Shown here: one piece after another, positions 25,801 to 39,322 of the stretch | Numbering within the stretch: position 1 is the first letter of the stretch | How the letters are laid out: each line of letters starts with the position of its first letter | Program-made: the position numbers and the translations under genes | DNA from: Amphiura filiformis | Taxonomy: Eukaryota; Echinodermata; Ophiuroidea; Amphilepidida; Amphiuridae | Assembly (NCBI RefSeq): GCF_039555335.1 | Contig: NC_092628.1 | Coordinates: 98,026,536-98,090,535, forward strand | DNA: 64,000 nucleotides | Direction: 5' to 3' | Notes under the pieces: model-generated | What the model was told of the DNA's origin: nothing | The model's database searches: none | What the model saw: only the letters and a program-made list of their open reading frames with translations

Positions 25801-28800
25801 TTTAGCAAAATAGCACAACAATTGCGGAGTAAATCTAGTAAGACTGAAATTAGAAGCTACTCACAAGTACATGCCTATATTGTGGGACGCCTCCGTAGAG
25901 GGCGCCCCAAAAAGACAATTAAAACTGGAAATGATACCTCTGTTGTGTCTCAAAAATATGTCGTCTGATATTAAATGCTATTAAAAATGAAGGCCCGGGC
26001 CCTATTATTTTAGCTTATTCTCCTGTACATTGTACATCATAGGCCTAAACCTATCTGCTGTATTTTTGCTGTGATTTTGGGGGCTTAATATTATTATTTT
26101 TATAGTCAAGAATTATTTGTCATGCACGGTCATTCGTCAGTTAAGATATGGGGCATCGATCCTTTTTAAAATAACGTAGCAGTGGATCAGTTCAATAAAA
26201 TTGCTAGCGCAGAAAAAAACCCGCAAAATACAAAATGCACAGCCCTTGGTCTGGTTTCGATGCATTAAACCCCATAATCTCCCTAAATCTGGGCATAAAT
26301 CTGATTTTACCGCTAGGCAGGTTCAAGTGACAATCAAGTTGCTGTTGATTTATGGTCCACGTAATAAATTGGTCATTTTATGAACACCTTTTTGTCGTGA
26401 AAAGTGTGAATTCATCGTAAACAGTCAACTTGATTTTAAAAAGTCTTCCAATTTATTATTATAGCTGACATGGATGACGGAATCGAGGCCTTGGTGGTTT
26501 TGACAGATTGTTTGTGTCAAGGTAGAAGTTATAGACTACCAGAATTCAGGAATTTTGATGAAAAGATGACGTTCCTGGGAGATCAATGCACCGTGACCGC
26601 GACACTGGCATTTCTTTTCTTTGACAATTTGTCACAAAGTCGCATAACCATAATTATTTAATTCTATATTTCCAGTAATGTTGAACTTCTAACGAATGTT
26701 TGATGACTAAAATCGATAAAATAATTATTTCCATCAGACATTCTACATAACATATTATTGATTTTACGACATCAAACATGCGTTGGAAGTAAACATTACT
26801 AGAAATAAAATGGGAATAATTATTATTAACTAACGAAGACATGTTACATCGAATATTCTGCATCGAAAACTCGGAGTCTGTATGGCCCTTAGCAGTGGCT
26901 CCGGGCCCGCTCCTCCCTCTCCAATTTCTTTGGTAGCAAGTACCTCAGGGCCCTCACAGCCCACAATAACTTTGGGCAGATATTGCCTCACCCCTGTATA
27001 TGCATTATTAATAATCTATAGGTCTATTGTTATTTTTATTATGTCATGTTCATTTTCAAATGATTGATGGGCAAACTCTGAAAAACTGAATTATTTTAAG
27101 CCAACCATGACCTCTATTCTTGGTAAACCCCATCTACCAGACATGTCAAAGAAGTAAGATTACCCAAATATGTTATTAATAAGAGTCTTTTTTCACGTTT
27201 GAAAACAACTAAATTGTAGATCATGCCGTCGAGCAACCAGCGGAGCACCTTACGGGCATAGGGTGAAAACACGACGTGAAAAATGCTAAATATAACTTTC
27301 TTTGCGTCAAAATGCAATTTTGAGGTTTTTGGAATTGTCATTTATATAGCCAGGCCTACATGTAGAAGCACGCATTCATTATTTTCAGGGATATTGTTTT
27401 TTAACGAGCCGTGGCCTACAACGAGCCGCCTTGTGATTTAGGACAAGTATACATATTACATTGAGCCTATTTGTTGAAAATTTATCATTTTTGTTAGCTT
27501 TTGTTTCTAAACCTTCGTACAATTGAGCGGTATATTTTCAGAACCTGCATCAGGATTAAGTTATAACTTCACCTTGATCACTCTGAAATCGTGTCATAGC
27601 AAGACATGACAGTAGAATCTATGTCTTGCCTGAAAACACAATCCAAGACACGGCCTTCGACGATGACACCCGGACCAGTGGTCCTGTCATGTCCCAACTC
27701 TATCATGTCCTATTCAGCATCGAAGTGGTTACGTAATTCTCTTGGTTACCGGATCACGCTATTTTGATATGACTTCAAGTGCCATATACTTTGTGTGGTG
27801 ATTGTTTCGATCGTGGTTCATAACTCAAGCGCGTGATCCCGTTGACATAGTAACATTACGTAACTTCGATACTGAATACGCAGCTCATCTCGAAAAAGTA
27901 AGACACAAAGGCACCATGATATGCGCCATAGACTGTAGAACATCAACATGAAGTCGCTTTGGAAAAACGTCTTGATTTTGTGCTAAGACATGTCTCATAT
28001 AATATATGAGTCTTTTACTAGTTTAGCTCGCGTCTCGCGTTTTCAGCTACCAATTTTGCAAGACGCATATTGTATTATTTATACATTTGTCAAGAGTTTT
28101 AGACATATTTTTTGCAGTGATGAAGACATCCCAAGGGCAAGATGTTATGTTACATTGATTTTAATGGCATGCATATTATTACGTACATTTCTGCAGGCCT
28201 GAACCTATAAATGTACATGTAGGTCCCTACTTCTTGTTCGTCATTTCATGTTCAAACCCCGGGTTCAAACCATAGACCCTATAACCAATCCCCTGCATGT
28301 AAAACCATTTGAAAACCATGAAGATTGCAGTCGTTGCGTTGCTATTTTGACAAGACTAAAACTAATGATTTATATAAATTTGCTTAAAACAATGTTTTGA
28401 GAAGCGTCCTGCAGGGAGTCATGAAAACATGGAATCTGATCGGAACCTGTCACTCGTCATACCAACAACTAGCATATAATCTGACTTGACCTCATTTCAG
28501 GTCATACTACGGTCGTCCTGTAACCTCTTGCAACACACCAGGGGATATGGGCAGAAGGATAGGTTTACCAGTAGCCTAGATCTGTGGTTTTATACCAGAA
28601 TCGATAGAAACAAGAGACCAGAACCCTAGAATCCAGAAACCATATTTATAAACGACCCTATGGTCATTTAGTCTAAGTCCCGGACAAGAAAGAAATTACG
28701 CGTCCCGGACCTGGACTATAGGCTCAGAGCTCTGGACTAGACACATTTTGTATAATATTATATGTACAGATTTTATCAAATCTCAGCTGGGAAAAAATAG

Positions 28801-29814
28801 GGGAGATATAGCATATACTTCACTATTAATTCATGCAGTCAGGCCAAAAAGGTAGACTTCCCATGTTTGGACTATTTGCTGAGAAGCTCAAAATTTGAGA
28901 CCCCTGTCATTTTAGTTTATGGCGACTTTTAAAATGAGCGTCATTGTTGGAAGCTTTTAAAATCAAGTAATTAATAAAGAATGCATGACCCTATGATCAG
29001 TGTATTTGAAACATTTGATATAAATCGCATGCACTAATGTAAGATATTCATCATGTTCATGACTCAAGAAATTGAAAGCATACCCGATACAGAAACTGTA
29101 TTGTAAAAGTATTAAATGAAAAAAAAATCTTTAAAAAAAAGTTTAAGATGACGACCGTGTTACCGTATATAGGCCTATAGTTACAGTTGTATTAATTAAA
29201 TTAACTGTTGCAACTTCAAGTTCAATGAGCATTATTGTGGTGTATTATGTGATTGTTAAGTAAACCTTTTTGTTATGTTAGTCTTGTTTTTACACAATTC
29301 GTTCTTTCAAAGTCAATTTTCTACTTGAGGTGTAACAATGGTATATCAAAAACAGCCTTTTAAGTTTTTGACATTTTGTGGGCATATTTCAACAGTTGTT
29401 CGCCAAACGACCTTGTCCAGTAATTTCGTCTTTTCAATTGTCTCTATGGGACTATGAACTCATGTAAAATTGAATTTTGAATACAATTTATTACACATAA
29501 AAATCAAGTTCAATTTCTAGGCAATAAATGTGATTAATGTTCAGTAGTTCAGGAAACATCAAGTTTACATCATTTTGAGCGGCCCACATGTCAGCACGAC
29601 CGTTGTGCAAACAAATAGGCCTAATGCACAAGTATGTGCATGTGACATATGCATGCATTAACTTAGCATTATATAGGCCTATATTTAAGAGTTACTAATC
29701 CATGGTTATTTCTCATTTTTAGTGTTATTTTATAATGTTGATGTTTACAGTTACAGGTGGATATGATGGAATGAGATAGCGTATAATATTGAAATAATCT
29801 GCCCGGGAATCACG
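22875..29814. other. Gene-poor AT-rich stretch
   Basis: No gene recognised. Minor features are (TTC)n/(TTTTA)n low complexity near 23995-24045 and a 27-bp direct duplication (CGTCTGTGATACATATACAT...) at about 24724-24775. Small ORFs look like chance. Confidence 0.4.
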
Positions 29815-30058
29815 ATTCGCCGCAGAAGTGATGTAACTACCATAGCAATATAGGGTAAACCCCCGAGTAAAACCATTTTTGAATATATCGCACTCCATTA
29901 GTACGTTCACGCGGCCGCGGTACCGTACCTCTGCATTGAACCATATCATGTTGATCACTCGCACCTTAGTATCTTTGCAGCGCGATATATTCTAAAATTG
30001 TTTTACCCTATTGCTATGGTATAGATAATCCGATTATTACATCACTTCTACGGCGAAT
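29815..30058. mobile_element. Palindromic MITE with ATTCGCCGnAGAAGTGATGT termini
   Basis: The left end ATTCGCCGCAGAAGTGATGT and CTACCATAGCAATATAGGGT recur as reverse complement at the right end (ATTCGCCGTAGAAGTGATGT, CCATAGCAATAGGGT). An inner AATATATCGC/GCGATATATT pair continues the hairpin. About 244 bp, non-coding. Confidence 0.7.
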
Positions 30059-30876
30059 AGCCTACATGACTTTGCAAGGTTCGAACCCATGATCATTTAA
30101 TATCGTCAAGTTTTGTCGACGATTTTATTACATGCATGTTTATAACATGGTATGTCCATTCAAAGCAATATTTCATCTGTAGGTTCCGATTGCCACATTT
30201 CATTACATATGATCATTAATGTCGAAAGAGTAATTAATATGGAATTCGTGTAAAAGTCAGATCCCATGGGATTGATCATTTGGTTATATAATTCATTGAG
30301 CACATCATGTATGCAAGCCAGTACAGATAAAGGTCTGTGTACGTAGTAAGTCCTGGGAGTAAGTCATGCATAGCCTGAGAGTTTCAAGTGTGAAGTTCAA
30401 CTTCTGACTTCCGAATTTTTGATTATTGAAAATATATATACTTTGGGTCAACGGCTTCCATCAATATATGTAAACCAACGATCCTACTGATTCCAGGTTT
30501 TCTCACCGCAAGAAAAAAATATATTTTATATCATTCCCACAATGCTTTGTGCAGGAAATTGTGCAGCAATGGATTCCAAGACGTGAGGAAGTACACATGC
30601 AGTGTGGTAGCTTGTGGTGCTGCGCCGAAATCACGGGATTGCCGAAATCCCGGGATTTGTGTGCCGAAAAAATGGTCGTATCAGGAGCTAATGAGGGTTC
30701 GACCCACCGCCATGAACAAAAAATGCATTCGACCGTCTCAAATGAACCATACCTCAAAATGCAATTATCATCATACTGCAGTTACTGTCCGTTTTCCTAT
30801 ACACAATACACAGTGCTCTTTCCCATTGACGCGTGACCTTTACAAATAGCCCTACGTTAACAGTATGGGGATATGA
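30059..30876. other. Unassigned stretch
   Basis: Overlapping ORFs on both strands at about 30503-30849 show no recognisable domain. No repeat termini found. Confidence 0.35.
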
Positions 30877-31192
30877 CTAGTTAACGTCGCTGTGTGAAAA
30901 ATAACCGGCCAATATTAAAAGTACTCTTCTAAAGTTCTAGAAAATATAGTTTTTAACATGTCCTAAATTTTTAGCTAATTTAGATGTTTGGAAATATTCG
31001 TACTTTGGTGTTTTAGTTAATGTTATAGGTAATAGTACATTGCCTAGTTAACGTCGCTGTGTGAAAAATAACCGGCCAATATTAAAAGTACTCTTCTAAA
31101 ATTCTAGACAATATAGTTTTGTAACATGTCCTAAATTTTTAGCTAATTTAGGTGTTTGGAGAAGGTCGTACTTTTGTGTTTTAGGAAGGACA
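30877..31192. repeat. Direct tandem duplication, 167-bp period, two copies
   Basis: CTAGTTAACGTCGCTGTGTG begins at 30877 and again at 31044. About 145 bp after each start are near-identical, with scattered substitutions and a one-base indel. Non-coding. Confidence 0.85.
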
Positions 31193-32083
31193 TGTAAACG
31201 ACAGATAACACCAAAAATATGAAGAAATTATTTCCAAACCGTGTTAAGTCAAAAATCATTATGTTGCTCATTTTCAAGAATGCTGGTTTACAAAAAGCAC
31301 GCCATTGTCTGATTTCGTGAACAAAGCCACACATAACATTGTTTCCTTTCGTTTCCTTTATAATCGGTTACCCAACTGAAGCTATGAATACCAGCTTTAT
31401 TGCGATATCGCACATGAAAACAGTCACTTGTGCACAACCAGAGAAGATCCGATTTAATCAGTTGAGCTGTTTCAATGAGTGTTATCTTGGTTTAATAGCT
31501 TTTAATGGGGTTAAGTCCTGCAAAGGTCGAGATGAATTCTACTGTAGACATGACTGCATCATGTTCCTTGCTTTCTCGAAGGTTCTCGAGGGAAAATCTG
31601 CCAATTTATAAAGGGGGAGGGGACAGATGGGGTCCAAATAACGATCCTCGATTGAAGGATGTATGAAATTGCCATTGGGCTGGGGGCGGTGGAATAAAGT
31701 GGTGATGCCCACTGCCTCGACCTCCCCTGGATATACGCCACTGGCAAATTTCATTCGTTTGGGCACACATTCCCCCTTCCCCCAATATAAATCAATCAAG
31801 CTTCTCGACCTGCAACAAGGCTTGTCGCGTGTTTTACAAACTCATATCAGTAGATTGGCAGCACAACAACATGAACCTCATCAACCTGCAACTTAATACA
31901 ACTCATGAAAAATATTGGAAATATAGAAAATGCAATGAATTGTGGGTATAATATATTTGAAATAGTTCCCATGGCAGATCAGATAAAATAAAGAAGTATT
32001 TAGTTATTGCATGCACCATTTGATGTGATGTGTTCAGAATCAAATACTTCGTACTTTCTCAGACCCAGCCAAACAAAATAATA
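31193..32083. other. Unassigned stretch
   Basis: ORFs at 31339-31611 and 31539-31799 overlap on opposite strands and have no recognisable family. Nothing else seen. Confidence 0.35.
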
Positions 32084-32976
32084 CTTGAGACCCATTCCAT
32101 GTCAACTCCAGGGATGTGCACCGCAGCACCTCTTCAATTTTTTCTTTTTTCTGTGTGGTGGTAGATATTGATTGTGAGAAAGTAAAATCCCGAAAATTTG
32201 AGCTTCATACTCCATTTCGTTTTCCCGTGGCATCAATTTGAAATTTAGGGGTCAGCGTAAAAATGTGTCGCAATGCGAAATACAACATTGGAAGTCCATA
32301 AATGTATAAAGGAACCCTTTACAACTTTAAAAAGTATGTATCCTGGGGTACTTATTTGTCAAATTCAAATGATGGCATCAGAAAACTGTCTGACTCCTTT
32401 ACTTTTAAAAGGGGCCCTCAAAATGTACAACTTGTCAATCAGGACCAACTTTGTATAGGTCAGAACTCAAAAGTAAAAATAATTTTATTTCTTTTAGCCA
32501 GTCAAGCCCTATTGGATAAGAGACATGTCTCTACCAATATTGGGCTCTGACTTTTGGCTGAGAAAAAATGACAAAAAATTATTTTTACTTTTGGAGTTCT
32601 GACCCCCCAAAGTTGGTCCTGATGACGAAGTTGCATTTTGAGGGCCCTATATCTTTTAAAGTAAAGGAGTTACAAGTTTTCTGATGCCAGATTTGAATTT
32701 TACATAAATAAGTACCCCAGGATACATACTTTTCAAAGTTGTAAAGGTTCCTTTATACATTTATGGACCTCCAACGTTGTCTCGCGTTGCGACACAGTTT
32801 TTACGCTGACCCCCCTAAATTTCAAATTGATGCCACGGGAAAATGAAATGGAGTATGAAGCTCAAATTTTCGGGATTTTACTTTCTCATCAATATCTACC
32901 ACCACACAGAAAAAAGAAACAAATTGAAGAGGTGCTGCGGTGCACATCCCTGGAGTTGACATGGAATGGGTCTTGA
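32084..32976. mobile_element. ~890-bp hairpin (foldback) element
   Basis: The left arm (32084 to about 32500) and right arm (about 32555 to 32976) are near-perfect reverse complements over some 400 bp. Outer ends are GACCCATTCCATGTCAACTC and its mirror; inner shared blocks include AAAAGTAAAAATAATTTT and CCAACTTTG. Short ORFs in the arms are mirrored and not conserved as protein. No transposase. Confidence 0.88.
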
Positions 32977-33671
32977 ACTATTACACCTTTATGATTTTTC
33001 AGCTTCAATGCCCGCCATGATTTAGGGTGATCCAAAGCACTTTATATCCTAGGAACCGTTCAATATACGTCAGGGGTGAACCATGAATCTGAACACTTTT
33101 GGGGTTTACGTCTCTATATTGGAGAAAATTGGGAAAATCCGCGATTTTTTTTATCGGACGCGATTTATTTTCATTCCCGGGTAAATACTGATTGTTCCGT
33201 TAACAATATCAGTGTTTAGTATTTTTTGCTTGCTTTCCTTTAGGGTATCCTAGAAAATCTCACAACATTTTGTCCGAGTCATTCTAGCTTTAGCCTACTT
33301 CAGAACCACAAATGTATCGCAATTCAGAATCATGCGAACCGGGTTGGGGAAAAGTTCGACAACTGAACATATTATCATGTTTTATGATGCGGTTTGAAGT
33401 TAAATGCAATTTTTGCATGGGAAAATTGAAAGAAATGATTATATCAAGAAAAACCACACTATATAGACTTGCGTCATTTAAAAGTCGTATATTATCGTTT
33501 TCATTTCAATAACTATTTAAATAGCGGGGGGAGTGACCGCTTTGCCGTAGGCCTACTTGTATAGTTGTAAAAAAAGGAAGAATGAGGCGGCCTATAAAAA
33601 ACACTAAAATAATTATATAGCATGATTAGATATTATTCGCCAACATATTTATCTAATGCCGTACAACGATC
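32977..33671. other. Unassigned stretch
   Basis: Nothing recognised. Confidence 0.35.
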
Positions 33672-33770
33672 CAGTGGCGTAGCCAGTGGGGGGGCCAGGG
33701 GGCCGGTGCCCCCCCCCCGCCTTGACTTGGCCGTCGGTTCATGTAAGGCCGTCGGTAGACGGAAGGCGTT
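33672..33770. repeat. hAT-type end (CAGTGGCGTAGCCAG), unpaired
   Basis: CAGTGGCGTAGCCAGTGGGG followed by G and C homopolymers is the same terminus as the 12.8 kb hAT. No matching right end or target duplication was found. A block shared with the interior of that hAT lies at about 34610-34735, so this may be a larger diverged or broken copy. Confidence 0.6.
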
Positions 33771-34609
33771 GTTGAAAAAAAATTGGGTTAACAATCGACT
33801 ATTTTTAACCCAGGGTAACAGAAAAAAAGGGGCTAATTTGAAGAAAAAAAATGATGACAAATTGTGAATTTAATTGAATTATACATAAAAAAATTGTGTT
33901 TTTATGGCGGGCCCGCCTATTATCTTTCATTATTTTAATATAGGGCCTACGACATCCAAGTCAAAATGTTGATGGTCCACACTCAAAATTACAATTACCA
34001 AAAAATACATATTCACGATATTTATGTCAAAATATTTAAAATGCAGACGTTGTCATGGCGACATCAAAGGTAATGCAAAATTATATGCAAACGTTATAAG
34101 AGGCATATACAACAGCTGTTCAAACACGTGATGTTAGGTGGATAATGCAGATTAGGTTTTATTTTTAAATTATCAAAGCTATATATTAATATAATCATCT
34201 CCGTGTAACATATGTTTCTGGGCGTCATATTCCCAATCTCTCTGAATTTCAATAAAACAAATAATGTGTAATAATAATTCTCGAATACAGCTCTCTATAT
34301 AAATCATAGATTTTAGGTGCGCGCCATTATTTTTTTTGGGGGGGCGGGGACAGTGGCGTTGAAGACGTTTTTATGGGATAGAAATATAGGCCTACACAAA
34401 AAGCCTAAAAACGTTAACTATCATGGCGGGCAGCATACTAAGGTGAAAGGTGAAACATATTATTATAGGTCTTCATTCGGACTTCAAGTATTGGCCTATT
34501 GTTGGTCGAAGCAGCCTAAAAGATCGATTTTCATTATCTAAATCAATATATTATTGAAAAATAACACCGTGATGTTTTGCAGAAGTTCACCCCATACAAA
34601 TCATATAGC

Positions 34610-34735
34610 TAGTAGTCCCTCGGCTCATTATGCGTCTCAAAGGTCGGAACAAAATGGCCATGCGTGGCTGTGGATTCAACCTACCATGGCGATTTCTGCC
34701 ATGAAGATATCGGGGCGATGACACTGTCTACCATT
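34610..34735 (+). repeat. Block shared with the 12.8 kb hAT interior
   Basis: GTGGCTGTGGATTCAACCTA followed by CCATGGCGATTTCTGCCATG matches about 13395-13440 with few changes, and flanking GTCCCTCG also matches. Confidence 0.65.
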
Positions 34736-35788
34736 AGCAAGATGCTGTGAACTACCTAATCGCAACAGATACCTAAATGTATGTAATATAGTGAACATTG
34801 AACCATGATCTCATCGAATCCATAAACTCTCACCGAAAATGTCACTGAGCTAATTAAAATTCGTCAATCTGAAATCGGCAATCTATGTCAAGGATATTAT
34901 ACATGTCATTACGAGATAAATAGTCATATGATATTCTCCGGGATGATATTCTATATTTTCCGTTTTGAACATGATGAAGAAACTCTTCTTCCATGTCGCT
35001 ATGTCGGAAACCGAAACCTGATCCGGGGAGGTACCAGATTTTATGAATTACAATACATGTCAAAACATTGATATAAATGGATCCCTGAATGGATCTATGT
35101 CAACTGAAAGAATCATCCTATATCAAGTCAGATATTGGATTGAACATGATCTGTAGGCCGATGATACCATGAAAAATGGAAGTAAACCGTCAAAAAGACT
35201 GGCAAAACTTGTTCCAAATTCGATTAATTATGGAGCGATAAGTGTTTGTTTATTGGATTGCTTGATACAGTGACGGTAGAAACATTAAAATTTAGGGGTC
35301 GAACATTTTTTGTTCCGGTTTTACTGGGATCAATCAACAATCAAAGTCACACTGTGTTCTGAATAACTACTTTCCCTCAAGATCTTGATCAATAAAAGCG
35401 CAATTTGACTTCGTGTTATTTCCTTAGATCTAATTCTGTCCATCATGCCCATTTGAAATTGTTCAAATTAAATCGAAATTCTAACAGGTCCTTTCAATTA
35501 GCCTTTGTAGCTATGTATCTCGGTTGCGGCGCATTTAGCACGTTATCCAAACAGTATAGCATTTCTGGTAGTAATATTCTGAAATGCTTCAGGACTTAAA
35601 AGTGGATAAAAATGTGTTTCTTATTGACATTGAGGTTGACTTCATTGTTTTCCTTGCTCCTGCCATGCAAATGCGGGAAAGAAAGAAACGAATCAAGAAA
35701 ATAAAAAAGAGCAGCGGACATCATCATTGATGACACGTTAATCATGAACATGTTAAATTCATGAACATATTAGGCAAAGTAAAATAAA
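34736..35788. other. Unassigned stretch
   Basis: No feature recognised. Confidence 0.35.
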
Positions 35789-36132
35789 ATGTTTCACGTC
35801 CGGGTTTTTGAAAAAAAGGAGGAAGAGGGGACTTTTTATTTTTTATCGCAAAATCGGTGTGAATACCCATAAATTAGAGCTGTTTTAGCGTATACAATAA
35901 TCATGAATAATGCCTGGAAAAAGGAGGCCTCTTTTTATTTCTTGTTCTGAGAGATAGGCCCCCTCTAACTATCACAAAACCTTCTAAAAGTGTTTCTTGT
36001 ATATATTAGCAAGACTATAGAAAGCATCTCTACTTCCTAGACATATTTTTTGAAAAGTTATAACTGAATTTCAAAAAATAAAAAATTAATTGAAGAAACC
36101 TCAAAAAGGAAGCGGGAGGGGACGTGAAACAT
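35789..36132. mobile_element. MITE with ATGTTTCACGTCC termini
   Basis: The left end ATGTTTCACGTCC and the right end GGACGTGAAACAT are perfect inverted repeats of 13 bases. The adjoining AAAAAGGAGGAAG and its partner CCTTTTTGAGG are loosely mirrored. About 344 bp, non-coding. Confidence 0.65.
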
Positions 36133-36682
36133 GTTTATTTTTTTATTTGGCCTTATGTTCTGGTCAGGTCTATTTCCCCCTTTGCTTTTCAAGTTCCATT
36201 AAAAATTATATGTCACTGGCAAATTATCCCGCAAATATCCTGTCACAATGCACTGTGGTCACAATGGTTGCTAACATGTTAACATTGCCCCGGAATGTTG
36301 CTAAATAGAAACAGCGACTGCCTTGTAGCCTGACCCCCCCATCTAGTCTAAATCTAAATCTAAATTCACCAATGCGCGATGCCCGGGATGATGGCGCTAT
36401 AACTATCCCTGCCCCTGCCAGGCCCCTGCTGCCTATTGTCTATTTTAATGCAACAATAATTATGCAAAATAAAAGTAGGCCTACCCTGAACATGCAGGGA
36501 TTGCATGCATGGATTTTTAGCAACATATTGGCAAAAATTACATATTAATCATGAGCTTCACCAGTCATTTTAGCTCATTAATTTGATTAATTATTGATAA
36601 AAACAATGAGATATACATTACATGTAGTACATTTTTTAATACTTAAGAAATATTGTAAAATAAAATAAATACAATAATATTA
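36133..36682. other. Unassigned stretch
   Basis: AT-rich; nothing recognised. Confidence 0.35.
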
Positions 36683-37193
36683 TTGCTTACTTACTTGCTT
36701 ATGTCGACTTGTCTAGTCGGACTTCGCTGATGGCTCTCCACACAACTCTGTTCTGCATGCAGTTCCTAATGTCTTGTCTCTCTAGTCCAGTATTCTCGAT
36801 TAGTTGCTTAATGTAGTCCCTCCGTGGTTGTCCTCTTGATCTGTTACCATGCGTAGGCTGCCACAGCAAAACTCTGGAAGCTGCCTCTGTTTCACTTCTG
36901 GCACAGTGTCCAGCAAATCTCGGCCTTTTTGTTTTCAGCCTTTCGGAGATTGGGGAGAGATTGTCGTACATCTCCTTATTGGTGGTGTGCGACTGCTATG
37001 TAACATTAAGTGCTTTTCTCAGTAGTCTTGTGTAACAACCATCAAGCGCCTTCCTAAACTTTGATGTAATTGTCCAGATTTCTGCCCCATACCTCAGAAC
37101 TGATTCGACTGTGGTGGTGAAAAGCTTGGTTTTAAGATTTCTAGGCAGGCTGCTCTTCCATATCTTGTTCATGCTGTTGCAGGCCCTCCATGC

Positions 37194-37565
37194 CTAAGCT
37201 TTCCTGGTGTTAAAATCCTTTTCACTGCTGCCAATCCAAGCCCCAAGGTATTTGAAATCGTCAAGTACTTCAAGGTCGCTTCCATCAAGTGTTCGGATTG
37301 GGGATGCAGCCATATTGCAAACCATTGCCTTGGTTTTCTTGGCGTTCATGCTGAAACCGACTGTTAGTGCTGCAGTCTCAACAAGATGGAGTAGCTCTTC
37401 AGCATCACTGAGACTGTCGGCCAATAGTGCTATGTCGTCAGCGAAGTCGAGGTCTGTAATTGTTTGCGGGCCTATCCTCCGACTTTTCCTTGTTTTTAGT
37501 GTGAGCCCTAGTAGTGCTTTCCTGAGAGCATAGTCGAGGACTGTTACAAATAGAAAATGGTGCAA
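37194..37565 (-). pseudogene. Reverse transcriptase fragment with catalytic FADD
   Basis: Begins DYALRKALLGLTLKTRKSRR and contains TDLDFADDIALLADSLSDAE and DFKYLGAWIGSSEKD. It continues the RT of the preceding fragment in another frame. Confidence 0.85.
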
Positions 37566-37941
37566 GTGTGTCCCCCTGCAGTACTCCAGCCTGAATTATG
37601 AAGTCGTATGTGATTCCATCTGGTGTGGTAACATGGGCAACAGTGTTCTCATAGGTGTTTCCAATAGCCGCCGCCACAAGTTTCTCTGGTACTCCATATG
37701 CTCTTAAAATGTCTAGCATTTTCCTTCGATGGATGGTGTCAAATGCCTTTTTAAAATCGATGAAGACCAGTGCTGCTTGCAGATTGTTGTTCTTTATCTC
37801 TTCAATAATTCTTCTCAAGGCCAGTATTTGTGACACTGTCGACCTTTCAGGGCGGAAGCCATTTTGTGACTTCATTCGTAGTACAGGATCCAGGAAGGGA
37901 CGAATTCTGTTGAGTAGTAGTCTGTTGTAGGTCTTTGCCAC
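37438..37941 (-). pseudogene. Reverse transcriptase fragment (N-terminal and central)
   Basis: Contains NGFRPERSTVSQILALRRII, FIDFKKAFDTIHRRKM and AGVLQGDTLAPF, consecutive RT motifs. The frame changes just before the FADD box. Confidence 0.85.
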
Positions 37942-38824
37942 TATGGATGATAAACAGATGCCTCTGTAATTCCTTCCTCTCTGAGATCACCGCTTTTTGG
38001 AATTGGGATGAGATTGAGAATTGACCACTGCTCAAGTTTCCTACCATGCAGTAATGCCTCATTACAGAAATAGAGTATGATGTCATCAAGGTTGCATCTC
38101 TTTAAAACTTCTGGTGTGATTTCATCATCACCTGCACTTTTTCCTTCATTGATGACCTTCTTTGCTGCCTCGTACTCTTCCTGATCGAAAGCATCTGTTT
38201 GCATGTCAAATTCCCGATGCACCTGCTCTATCGGCTCATCCTCATTGGTGATGACTGGTGGATTCCCAAGTAGCTGCTGGAAATGGGAAAACCAAGAATG
38301 CAGTCTCTCACTCTCTGTGATCCCTTTGATCTAACCTTTATTGGCAGTTCTCCTTCCACTGACCTGATTTATCAGATCCCATGCAGCTTTGTGCTGGCAA
38401 TTTTGATCTGCTTTCTCTACCTGGCTGATCTTTTGCTCCAGGATTCTTGATTAATTTTGTCATATGTCTCTTTTAGGTGATTCTTCCTTGCTTGTATTTC
38501 GGATCTTTACACTAGTGCATTCGTGGGTATCCTTCACATATGCTTCATGCACTTCATTCCGGGCACTCTCTGTTCTGGAATCAGTCCAGATTGTCCCCTT
38601 ATGGCGTTTGGGGGCCTTTGGTATCAGTTCTTCCGTAACCTCCCGGTTTGCCTGTATGAAACATTGATATGTGGATGTAGCATCTTCATCACCCTCACTT
38701 TCATGTTGCAGAGCACTGAATCTATTCCGTACTTTAACAGCATACAGGTCTTGTAGTTGCGTGTCTTGTGCCAAAACCTTCCAGTTGTACCTGATCTTCC
38801 GTGGTGGTGTCTTGCCATTCGATC

Positions 38825-39322
38825 TCAAGCTGAGACGTACTTTTGCTGTAACAACACAGTGATCCGAACGATGCTTGCGAAGGAGTTGTAGGTGCAACAA
38901 TTGAGAATGCTATTCCTCCACTTCCTGCGTACAAGGATGTAGTCAAGTTGTGCCTTAAAACCAGATGGTAATGTACATGTCCATGATCTTGATTTTTGCT
39001 TGCAGAAGCTCACATTTGCTATTTCCAGTTCATTCTCTATTGCCAGTGTGTGCAACAATTCTCCATTTCTGTTGGTGGAATCATGGTAGGGGAATTTGTA
39101 GTGCTCTTTGCCAACTCTTGCATTGAAGTCGCCCATTACCATAAGGAAGTTGTGAGCTGGAACTTGTTTGATGGACTTGTCCAGTAGCATATAGTGTTCT
39201 TCCGACTCTTTCTCATCAGACACTTTAGTTATACAATTACTATACATTATAGCAATTATACTCAATGAGTAACATGCCCCTGCAGTGAAGCAGCAAGTTA
39301 ATAAGTTAACTTCATGGAACAC
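38825..39322 (-). pseudogene. APE-type endonuclease fragment
   Basis: Contains NFLMVMGDFNARVGKEHYKF, NGELLHTLAIENEL and WTCTLPSGFKAQLDYILVRR, the GDFNARVG and LDYILV motifs of LINE endonucleases. The SDHCVV box that should follow lies in another frame at about 38880. Confidence 0.8.

Noticed and set aside
26470-26661. ORF starting MDDGIEALVVLTDCLCQG preceded by a possible acceptor and containing CAAG/GTAGAA
   Set aside because: No recognisable domain, no partner exons in phase, and AT-rich surroundings; too weak to call an exon.
33622-33867. Overlapping ORFs on both strands with Pro/Gly-rich reading
   Set aside because: Driven by G/C homopolymers at a hAT-type terminus.
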